From Thioclava sp. GXIMD4216 (lineage in GTDB: Bacteria > Pseudomonadota > Alphaproteobacteria > Rhodobacterales > Rhodobacteraceae), in assembly GCF_037949285.1 (NCBI RefSeq), contig NZ_CP149927.1, positions 331,001-395,000 on the forward strand: a stretch of DNA of 64,000 bases. Direction: 5' to 3'. Position 1 is the stretch's first letter; each line of letters opens with the position of its first letter. The position numbers were made by a program, and so were the translations under genes. The notes below the pieces were generated by a model. It was not told the DNA's origin. It saw only the letters and a program-made list of their open reading frames with translations, and ran no database searches. This document shows positions 20,368 through 27,683 of the stretch, piece after piece.

Positions 20368-20597
20368 GGCGCCGCCTCGACGATGGCCCAGAACTCGTTC
20401 AGGGTCTCGCATTCATACAGCCGCTCGACGGGCAGATCGGGCTGGGTTTCCTGCCAGAGCAGAAGCAGCCGCATCAGGGCGATGGAATCAAGCCCGAGAT
20501 CGCCCAGATGGCCCTCGGGGTCGATCTCATTGGCCGGCAGATCCAGAACACCGGCCAGATCATCCAGCATTTGGGCAAAGGTCAGGGTGTCGCGCAT
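20364..20597 (-). CDS. Free-standing aryl carrier protein
   Basis: A 77-residue carrier with the phosphopantetheine site LGLDSIALMRL (Ser38) and acidic helices typical of aryl carrier proteins. In E. coli this domain is fused to the C-terminus of isochorismatase EntB; here the isochorismatase (31802-32455) ends without it and this separate gene supplies it. It lies 2 nt after the ligase stop and overlaps the NRPS start by an ATGA, so ligase, carrier and NRPS are translationally coupled. It would carry 2,3-dihydroxybenzoyl thioester from the ligase to the condensation domain. Confidence 0.9.
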   Translation of the reverse strand: MRDTLTFAQMLDDLAGVLDLPANEIDPEGHLGDLGLDSIALMRLLLLWQETQPDLPVERLYECETLNEFWAIVEAAP

Positions 20598-20599
20598 GA

Positions 20600-22240
20600 T
20601 CAGGCCTCCTGTGCCGCAGCTTCTTCGGCCAGAACACTGGCGCGCAGGCTCTCGCGCAGCTGGCGGCGGCTGATCTTGCCGACGGCGGTGGTGGCAAACC
20701 CTGTCACCATGCGGATTTCGTCGGGGATCTTGAAGGCCGCCACATCGCGCGCGCGCAGATGGGCGCGCAGCGCGCTGGCATCGGTGCTCTGACCCTCTTT
20801 CGGCTGGATGAAGGCGCAGGCCCGTTCGCCCAGACGCGCATCGGGGATTGATACCACCACCGCGTCGAAGACCGCAGGATGGCTGAGCAGCAGATCCTCG
20901 ACCTCTTCCGCCGAGATCTTCTCGCCATTGCGGTTGATCTGGTCATTGCTGCGGCCCTGCACCACCAGATGCCCCGACGGTAGACGGATCACCATATCGC
21001 CGGTGCGGTAGAACCCGTCTTCGGTGACGCTGCGCGCATTGGCGGACGGGTCGTCGTGATAGGCGCTGATTGTATAGGGGCCGCGGGTCAGCAGGTTGCC
21101 CGGCTGGCCGTCGGGAACCGGATGACCGGCATCGTCCAGCACCAGAACCTCGTCATCGGGGCAGATCGGGCGGCCCTGAGTGCCGATGACCAGCGCGTCA
21201 CTGTCTTCGGCGCGGGTATAGCAGACCAGACCCTCGGCCATGCCGAAAACCTGTTGCAGGCGACAGCCCAGAACGGGGGTCACGCGGCGCGCGGCCTCGG
21301 GCAGGAATTTCGCCCCGCCCACCTGCAGGATTTGCAGGCTGGAGAGATCGGGCTGCAATTTTTCCGCAGCGTCCAGCCACAGCAGGGCCAGCGGCGGCAC
21401 GAGGCCGGTGATGGTGACGTTTTCCCGCGCGATCAGCCCGAAGGCGATCTGTGGCAGCGGTGTCGGGCAAAGCACCACCCGCCCGCCGGCATAGAAGGTC
21501 CCGAAGGTGCCTGGCGAGGACATGGTGAAGTTATGCGCATTGGGCAGCACGGCCAGATAGACGCTGTTCTCGTCCATCCCGCAAAGCGCGTTACTGCCGC
21601 GCAGGGAGTAGATGTAATCGTCATGGGTGCGGGGAATGAGCTTGGGCAGGCCCGTCGAGCCGCCCGAGATTTGCAGGAAGGCCACCGATTGCGGATCGGG
21701 GTCGGCGGGAAGGCAGGCGGGATCGCCCTGAATATCCTCAAGCGTCAATGTGCCCTCGGGGGCGGTGCCGGAAATGATGACATGGTCCAGCCCGTCAAGC
21801 TCGGCCTGCACCTCCAGCGCCAGCTGGGCATGGTCGAAGCGGTCGATCTTGTCCTGAACCACGATCGCGCGGGCCTGTGACTTTCCGGCCAGATGCTGCA
21901 CTTCCGCGCGACGATGCGCGGGCAGCGCGTAAACCGGCACCAGCCCTGCGGCAAAGGCACCGAACACGGCTTGGAAAAATTCGGGCACATTCCCCATCTG
22001 GATCAGGATACGCTCGCCCGGTTGCAACCCCAGTGCCACAAGCCCCGCCCCGAAGCGCAGCGCGCGCGTGTGCAGTTCGGCATAGCTCCAGTTTTGGGTG
22101 CCGGAGGTCAGGCAGATGCGGTCGGGATGGGCCGCGGCGCGCTGGCGCAGCAAGGCCGGGAAGGTTTCTCCGCGCCAATAGCCCTTTTCGCGATAGCTGC
22201 GGGCACGGTCGGCGGGCCAGATCTGGGTCGGGTTGGACAT
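20600..22240 (-). CDS. entE: 2,3-dihydroxybenzoate-AMP ligase
   Basis: 546 residues, the usual length for EntE/DhbE. It has the ATP motif ISGGSTGLPKLIPRTH, GMAEGLV, the hinge TGDMV, and a late catalytic Lys in AVGKISRRQ. The aryl-acid pocket AHNFTMSSPG aligns with DhbE AHNYPLSSPG; the His236-Asn237 pair is kept, and Ser242 is the residue found in DHB-activating enzymes where salicylate-activating ones usually have Cys. This argues for 2,3-dihydroxybenzoate. The start MSNPTQIWPADRARSY is chosen over an upstream ATG 18 codons earlier by family length. It heads the ligase-carrier-NRPS set. Confidence 0.92.
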   Translation of the reverse strand: MSNPTQIWPADRARSYREKGYWRGETFPALLRQRAAAHPDRICLTSGTQNWSYAELHTRALRFGAGLVALGLQPGERILIQMGNVPEFFQAVFGAFAAGLVPVYALPAHRRAEVQHLAGKSQARAIVVQDKIDRFDHAQLALEVQAELDGLDHVIISGTAPEGTLTLEDIQGDPACLPADPDPQSVAFLQISGGSTGLPKLIPRTHDDYIYSLRGSNALCGMDENSVYLAVLPNAHNFTMSSPGTFGTFYAGGRVVLCPTPLPQIAFGLIARENVTITGLVPPLALLWLDAAEKLQPDLSSLQILQVGGAKFLPEAARRVTPVLGCRLQQVFGMAEGLVCYTRAEDSDALVIGTQGRPICPDDEVLVLDDAGHPVPDGQPGNLLTRGPYTISAYHDDPSANARSVTEDGFYRTGDMVIRLPSGHLVVQGRSNDQINRNGEKISAEEVEDLLLSHPAVFDAVVVSIPDARLGERACAFIQPKEGQSTDASALRAHLRARDVAAFKIPDEIRMVTGFATTAVGKISRRQLRESLRASVLAEEAAAQEA

Positions 22241-22312
22241 GTCACTCTCCGATAAACAGAGGGGCCGCGCAATCCGCAGAGGGCTGCGCGGCACAATGTT
22301 TTGCTTTGGGGG

Positions 22313-23719
22313 TTATTTTGCGCTGATGCGGGTCAGACGGTTCGCGGTGGGATCATCCTCGCCACCCGATTTGTTGACGACATAGACATTGCCCGCGCCG
22401 TCCTGCGTCAGATGGTTCGGCGTCGAGCCGACATCCAGATTGGCCAGCAGCTCGCCCTCGGGAGAGATCACCGCCACCGCATGCGCGCCGCGCAGGGCCA
22501 CGAAGATATTGCCGCTTTTCGGCTCGACCACGGCATTCAGCGGGTTCGCGCCAACATTGACCTGTTTGATCAGCGCGCCGGTTTTGCCGTCAAGGATGGA
22601 GACCGCATCATTGCCCTGCGCAACGGTATAGACCCTGCTGCCATCGGCGCTGGCGGCCACACCGATCGTGCTGACCGAATGGGGCACTTTCCACGTGGCT
22701 TTGACGCTGTCATCTTTCAGGTCGATCACCGCAACCTCATTGCTGCCCAGCGACGAGACGAACAGCTCGTTCGCCTCGGGGGCAAGCGAGAGGCTGGCGG
22801 CTGCAAAACGCTGGCCGCGCTGCGAGGACGGGATTTCGATCACCGCCGGTTCCGCATCCAGATGCTTGGCATCGAAGACATAGATCTCGGGGGTGAAGGT
22901 CGCGCTGACATAGGCTTTGCCATTGGCCAGCAGAACATCCCGCGGGTGGTCGACGCTGTCTTCGGGGAACTGTTTGATCAGCGACAGGTCCTTGCTGTCA
23001 TAGACGGCCACGGTGTTCTGGCGGCTGTTGGTCACCCAGACCTGATGGTCCTGCTCGTCCAGACCGATACCGTAAACCGCAAAGACACCGCCTTCACGTT
23101 CCCCTTTCGAGGGGGCGGCCTGCGGCGTCACGCGGGTGGTGATTTCCATCGATTGCGGGTCGATCTTTGCCAGCTCGCTTTCCTTGACGGGCGGGCGGCC
23201 CACGGCGCCGGTCACATAGATCGCGTCCTTGCCAACCGCTACCTGATAGGGGTTGCGCACGATTTCAACGGATTTGAGCGCGTAATTCTCGCTGCCGCTG
23301 AAGGGAAGCTGTTTCGAGACTTTCAGATCGAAGACGGTGGCCGAAGGGGTGTCGCCGCCCAGTTCTGCCACCACAGGATAAAGCCCGGCCTTGGCGGTTG
23401 CGGGGATCTCGAGCTCGGCCTTCAGATTGCCTTTGTCATCGGCCGCAAAGCTGGCACCATTGCCCAGCACTTCACCTGCCTGACGCAGCGAGACCGGCTG
23501 ATTGGGGGCAAGGCCCTGTGCCTCGATCTCGGCTTTGCTTCCGGCAAAGATCGGCGAACGGTTCGCGCCCTGCGCCGAGATGCGGCCCTCATACCCGCCG
23601 GGGGTGGTGAAGGGGTCGGCCAGTGCGATGCTGCTCCACACAAGAAGCAATGCCGTTGCGGCAGCCCCGACAGCCTGACCTTTGGCCGAGACCGGAGACC
23701 GGAGAAGAGAGTGTGTCAT
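22313..23719 (-). CDS. YncE-like periplasmic beta-propeller protein
   Basis: 468 residues with a signal peptide (AAATALLLVWSSIALADP, cleavage after ALA). Residues about 130-465 contain repeated propeller blades with YVTGAVG, VWVTNSRQNTVAVYD, LFVSSLGSNEVAVIDL and SRVYTVAQGNDAVSILD, as in YncE and YVTN-repeat proteins. The segment before them (about 36-120) looks like a small beta-sandwich. E. coli YncE is an iron-regulated periplasmic protein of unknown function that sits beside a TonB receptor. Here it lies in a siderophore operon between the esterase and ligase genes, which suggests an iron-linked periplasmic role; no enzymatic motif is visible. Confidence 0.75.
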   Translation of the reverse strand: MTHSLLRSPVSAKGQAVGAAATALLLVWSSIALADPFTTPGGYEGRISAQGANRSPIFAGSKAEIEAQGLAPNQPVSLRQAGEVLGNGASFAADDKGNLKAELEIPATAKAGLYPVVAELGGDTPSATVFDLKVSKQLPFSGSENYALKSVEIVRNPYQVAVGKDAIYVTGAVGRPPVKESELAKIDPQSMEITTRVTPQAAPSKGEREGGVFAVYGIGLDEQDHQVWVTNSRQNTVAVYDSKDLSLIKQFPEDSVDHPRDVLLANGKAYVSATFTPEIYVFDAKHLDAEPAVIEIPSSQRGQRFAAASLSLAPEANELFVSSLGSNEVAVIDLKDDSVKATWKVPHSVSTIGVAASADGSRVYTVAQGNDAVSILDGKTGALIKQVNVGANPLNAVVEPKSGNIFVALRGAHAVAVISPEGELLANLDVGSTPNHLTQDGAGNVYVVNKSGGEDDPTANRLTRISAK

Positions 23720-23865
23720 GTTGCGCCCTTTCAGGTGTGCAAGTTCTGATGGATGACCCTCTGGCTTCGGAATTCTCCGTGGCGTTTGTCGTCCCCGATG
23801 TCGGGGCGAACCGGGCCAGGGCGGCCCGTTTACGTCTCTGCTCCGGCATTTACCGGAGAAGAAAC

Positions 23866-24810
23866 CTATTCTGCAACCCCCACTGTCTTATAGAGGGAGG
23901 CGACGAAGCTCTGGCCGTGGCTGAGGCTCGGAAACTGGGTGAATTGGCCGGGGATACCGGCGGCGCGCGCAGTGCTCACAAGATCCTCCAGCGCATGTTC
24001 GGGCAAGGCCCCGCGCATTTTCACGAAAGCTTCCGTCTGTTTCGTGCCCGGATCGGTGGCTTTGGCGCGTTCGGCGCTGCCGATATGGATGTCGAGCGGG
24101 CGGCGCGACCAGTGGCCCGCGCGCATCTGTGCCTCGAAGGCGGGGCCGATGCGCGCCTCGTCCCACCACAGGGCGGGGCTGGCCGAGGTGAAGGCCACGA
24201 AGGGGCTGTCGGGCTGGCTTGCGGCGTAAAGGACGAAGAGCCCGCCATAGCTATGGCCCCATAATGTGCGCTCCTGCGGGTCGACAGGCGCGAAGCTTTC
24301 GGCGCGCGGGATGATCTGTGTGCCCAGCAAATGCAGGAAACTGTCGGCATGCCCCGCCGAGGTGCCGGTGCGCGGGTCCTTGATGGCAAGGCCTTTCGGG
24401 TCCGGCGGCGTGTAGTCGCGGGCGCGGGCCGCCGTCGCGAAACGCTGCGGGGTCTGATAGCCCACCGTGACGATGATCCGTTGTGCGGCCTGCGGGATTT
24501 TGGCCAGAATCTCGTCGGTCAGCCGTTCCATCACGGCCTGCCCATCCAGCATGTAAAGGATCGGCCAGCCCTTGGCCGGTGCCGGCCCTTTCGGCACCAG
24601 CACGCCGATTCGGTAATCCGGATTGGCCGCCCCTTCCTCGGGGGCGGGTGCGGCGGGCGCTGGCAAGGTGAAGCTGTAGACATCGCGGACTGCCGATCCG
24701 GTATCCAGTTGCGACGGGGGCAGCGGCTTGGTCGAGGGCTGCGCACGTAGCGGAACGGCAAGGGCCAGAGTGAGAATGCTGCCCATGACCATCTCCCGAC
24801 GATACATCAT
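23866..24810 (-). CDS. Periplasmic siderophore esterase (IroE/BesA-like alpha/beta hydrolase)
   Basis: 314 residues. The N-terminus (MMYRREMVMGSILTLALAVPLRAQ) is a signal peptide. The hydrolase shows YMLDGQAVM, the nucleophile elbow WGHSYGGLFVLYAA and a late catalytic His in PSLSHGQSF, as in the IroE/YbbA/Fes-related esterases that open or hydrolyse trilactone catecholate siderophores. AGGAG lies 8 nt before the ATG at 24810, which overlaps the stop of the TRAP binding-protein gene by ATGA. Translational coupling with that transporter suggests the two act together in the periplasm on the ferric siderophore or its fragments. Confidence 0.82.
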   Translation of the reverse strand: MMYRREMVMGSILTLALAVPLRAQPSTKPLPPSQLDTGSAVRDVYSFTLPAPAAPAPEEGAANPDYRIGVLVPKGPAPAKGWPILYMLDGQAVMERLTDEILAKIPQAAQRIIVTVGYQTPQRFATAARARDYTPPDPKGLAIKDPRTGTSAGHADSFLHLLGTQIIPRAESFAPVDPQERTLWGHSYGGLFVLYAASQPDSPFVAFTSASPALWWDEARIGPAFEAQMRAGHWSRRPLDIHIGSAERAKATDPGTKQTEAFVKMRGALPEHALEDLVSTARAAGIPGQFTQFPSLSHGQSFVASLYKTVGVAE

Positions 24811-25763
24811 TCGTTGATCTCCTGTTCCAGCACCGTCAGAAGCGGCGCTTTCTGTCGCCATGCGGCATACCAGCGATCGACCGCCGCGCCAAACCAGTCG
24901 CGATCAACATTTCGAACATCCACCCCTGCCTGCCGGAGTTCGGCCAGATTGTCGGCATCAATCCGGGCATAGGCGGCATTCATCTGGGCCAGTTCGCGTT
25001 CCATGATTGCGGTGATACGGGTCTGGTCTTCGGGCGAGATCTTGGCCCAGCTGCGCTGCGAGGCGACGGCAAGCATCGGGAAGATCATATGGTTGGAATT
25101 CAGTACAACCTTGGCATTACGCCAGTATCCGGCGGTCCATGTGCCTTCATGGTCGATCTGCATGCCATCGATCTGGCCATTGGCGAAGGCGTCATAAAGC
25201 GCGGGCAGCGGCATCGGTGTCGGGGCGGCACCGAGTTCTGACCAGAACGCCATCTCGGGGGCCAGTGGCACGGTACGGATGCGTTTGCCCCGCAGATCGT
25301 CACGGGTCTCGATAGGGCCGGACATCACGATCTGGCGCATTCCCGCCATGCCCCAGCCCAAGCCCTTCAGGCCGAAGCCATCCAGCCGGTCCAGAAGCGT
25401 ATGCGCCACACCGCCTTGCAGGATCTGGGCGGCCTCCTGCGTGTTGCTGACCAGATATGGGGCGTAGAACACGCCATAATCGGGATCGCGATTGGCGAAT
25501 TCGCCACCGGTCAGAAAGGCGAAATCCACCGCTCCGGTCTGCACCTGCTGCAAGATCCTCGCCTCGTTGCCCAGCTGGCCCGAGGGCATGACCATGATCT
25601 GCACGCGCCCTTCGGTGCCTTGCGCGATCTCTTGGCTGATCTCTTGCGCGGTTTTGGTCCATTGATGGGTGGGCGGGGTGATCAGCCCCAGACGGAAAGG
25701 CTGGGCGCAAACGGCCAGCGGGATTGAAAGGGCAATGGCGGCCAGAGCGAGACTGCGGAACAT
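24807..25763 (-). CDS. TRAP transporter substrate-binding protein (DctP family)
   Basis: 318 residues with a Sec signal peptide (MFRSLALAAIALSIPLAVCAQ). The DctP pattern is clear: LGLITPPTHQWTKTAQEI, GQLGNEARILQQVQTGAVDF, LRGKRIRTVPLAPEM with the arginine that usually clamps the substrate carboxylate, and DAFANGQIDGMQ. DctP proteins bind organic acids in the periplasm. It follows the permease DctM by 22 nt and overlaps the siderophore esterase gene. The position suggests a carboxylate linked to the siderophore, such as 2,3-dihydroxybenzoate, DHB-serine or a citrate-like iron ligand. This is inference; an unrelated dicarboxylate would also fit the family. Confidence 0.9.
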   Translation of the reverse strand: MFRSLALAAIALSIPLAVCAQPFRLGLITPPTHQWTKTAQEISQEIAQGTEGRVQIMVMPSGQLGNEARILQQVQTGAVDFAFLTGGEFANRDPDYGVFYAPYLVSNTQEAAQILQGGVAHTLLDRLDGFGLKGLGWGMAGMRQIVMSGPIETRDDLRGKRIRTVPLAPEMAFWSELGAAPTPMPLPALYDAFANGQIDGMQIDHEGTWTAGYWRNAKVVLNSNHMIFPMLAVASQRSWAKISPEDQTRITAIMERELAQMNAAYARIDADNLAELRQAGVDVRNVDRDWFGAAVDRWYAAWRQKAPLLTVLEQEINE

Positions 25764-25785
25764 GGAAAGGGGTCTCCGTGGTGGG

Positions 25786-27081
25786 TCACTGGAAAAACGA
25801 GGGAATGGCCAGCGCGAAGCGCGGCCAGAGGGTCAGCAGCGCCAGCACCGCCAGCGCGGCGGCCAGAAACGGGCGTAGCACGCGGATCAGCGCGGCGGTG
25901 GGCAGGTTGTTTTGCAACGCGGCCGTATACAGCCCGACCCCGACCGGCGGCGTCATCAGGCCGATGGTCAGGTTGAAACAGGCCACCAGACCGAAATGTA
26001 TGGCGTCGATATGGTAATGGTCCACCGCGACAGGCAGCAGCACCGGCACTGTCAGGATCAATGCGGGCAGCGGATCGCAGATCATTCCCAACCCCAGCAG
26101 CAGCAGGTTGACCAGCAGCAGGAAGACCAGCGGATTGTCGGACAGGGTCCACAGGAAGTGTGCCACCAGCGCGGGCAGGTTTTCGAAGGCGATGATCCAT
26201 GCATAAAGGCTGGCCGCCGCGATCAGAAACAGGATCGCGCCGCTCATTTTGGCGCTGACCAGAAGCGCCTGCCAGATCCGCCCGAATGTAAGCGTGCGGT
26301 ACAGCGCGGCCCCGACCAGAAGGGTCAGCGCGATGGCGGCGACGCCGGCCTCGACCGGTGTGGCAAAGCCCAGCATGATCGCCGCGATCATCCCCGCCGG
26401 AATCACGATGGCGGGTAAGGCCTCCAGCAGGGCCTCGCGAAACCCCGCCCTAGCCGCCGAGGGCGCGGGGGCTGCGGCAACCGGAGGCGTCGGAAACGCG
26501 CCGCGCCGCGCCATGCGGTCGATCACAAGCGCAAAGACCGCCGCCAGCAGAACTCCGGGCGCGATCCCTGCCAGAAACAGGTCGCCCACGGGGACCTGCG
26601 CGATCACGCCGTAGACGATCAGCAGCATGGAGGGCGGAATGATCGGGGCCAGCAGCGCCCCAGCTGCCGTCAGGCCCGTGGCCACATCGCGGGGATAGCC
26701 TGCCCGTTCCATTTGCGGGACCGCAAGGCGCGACATCAGCGTGATCTGCGCCGCCGTAGAGCCCAACACCGCCGCCAGAAGCGCATTGGCAATCAGGCTG
26801 GCCTGTGCCAACCCGCCACGCAGCCCGCGTGTCAATAGCGAGGCCAGCGCATAAAGGCGCGCCGCCGCTCCGCTGGCATTCAGCAACTCCCCCAGAAAGA
26901 TGAAGACCGGCAGGGCCAGCAGGCCATAGTTTTCCATGCCCTGAAAGAATTGCTGCGGCAGGCTGAGCAGCAACACCCCATTGCCCGCCAGCAGGATTTG
27001 CGCCACGGCCCCCGCAATCATGGCAAAAGCCACCGGAAGCCCCAGCAGCAACAGAACGATGAAAATGGCAAGGCTCAGCAT
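25786..27081 (-). CDS. TRAP transporter large permease (DctM family)
   Basis: 431 residues, very hydrophobic throughout, about 12 membrane helices, with the DctM features LLLLGLPVAFAMIAGAV, FIFLGELLNASGAA, PSMLLIVYGVIAQVPVG and TVPVLLPVA near the C-terminus. It couples solute uptake to a sodium gradient with DctP and DctQ. Its start overlaps the end of the DctQ gene by 7 nt. The three TRAP genes are complete and in the order Q-M-P, followed directly by the esterase, all inside the siderophore locus. Confidence 0.93.
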   Translation of the reverse strand: MLSLAIFIVLLLLGLPVAFAMIAGAVAQILLAGNGVLLLSLPQQFFQGMENYGLLALPVFIFLGELLNASGAAARLYALASLLTRGLRGGLAQASLIANALLAAVLGSTAAQITLMSRLAVPQMERAGYPRDVATGLTAAGALLAPIIPPSMLLIVYGVIAQVPVGDLFLAGIAPGVLLAAVFALVIDRMARRGAFPTPPVAAAPAPSAARAGFREALLEALPAIVIPAGMIAAIMLGFATPVEAGVAAIALTLLVGAALYRTLTFGRIWQALLVSAKMSGAILFLIAAASLYAWIIAFENLPALVAHFLWTLSDNPLVFLLLVNLLLLGLGMICDPLPALILTVPVLLPVAVDHYHIDAIHFGLVACFNLTIGLMTPPVGVGLYTAALQNNLPTAALIRVLRPFLAAALAVLALLTLWPRFALAIPSFFQ

Positions 27082-27617
27082 GGGGCCGCTCTTTGTACGG
27101 GGGCCACCAGACGGATCAGCGCATGGTAAAGCGCGCCCAGACTGGCCGGAACCAGCGGCAGCCAGATCCAGATTTTCAGGATGCCCAGTGTCATCACCGG
27201 TTCGGTATAGGTGTAATTTCCGGTCGTCATGGCCAGTTGCATGGCCCCGCCTGCCCCGATCAGGCCAAGCGGATCAAGCCAGAGCCACAGCGTCAGCACG
27301 AAACCCGCCAGCATCACCGCGCAGACCACATCGATCAGGCGTATCAGGAAATGCGGCAGATGCGGCAGCAGAAGGTCGACCCGCATATGCCCGCCCTGCG
27401 CCAGATTGGCCGAGATCGAGAAAAGCGCCCCCCAGACCATCAGGCTGATGGCCAGATCATCGCTGAAAACGAAGGGATGGCCAAGGCTTCGGGCCACTGT
27501 TCCCGCGCCCATCATCAGCACCACAGCTGCAAGGCAGGCCGCACTCAGAGCCATTTCGGCCTTTGCCAGAAGCGGATCGAACCGCAGCAGCGTATCGCGT
27601 AGTTTCAGCAAGATCAT
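27075..27617 (-). CDS. TRAP transporter small permease (DctQ family)
   Basis: 180 residues with four predicted membrane helices (about residues 24-46, 53-72, 92-114 and 138-158). The conserved FVFSDDLAISLMVWGALFSI and AQGGHMRVDLLL segments identify DctQ. It lies 66 nt after the stop of the FepA-like receptor and so can be read from the receptor promoter. It overlaps DctM by 7 nt. The protein anchors and stabilises the DctM permease; it does not itself set substrate specificity. Confidence 0.92.
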   Translation of the reverse strand: MILLKLRDTLLRFDPLLAKAEMALSAACLAAVVLMMGAGTVARSLGHPFVFSDDLAISLMVWGALFSISANLAQGGHMRVDLLLPHLPHFLIRLIDVVCAVMLAGFVLTLWLWLDPLGLIGAGGAMQLAMTTGNYTYTEPVMTLGILKIWIWLPLVPASLGALYHALIRLVAPVQRAAPC

Positions 27618-27683
27618 TGGTTTGGTCGTGGTTGGGGGACGGGATGCGGAAGGCAGACACAGCCCGCCTTCCGCCTGTCCGGA

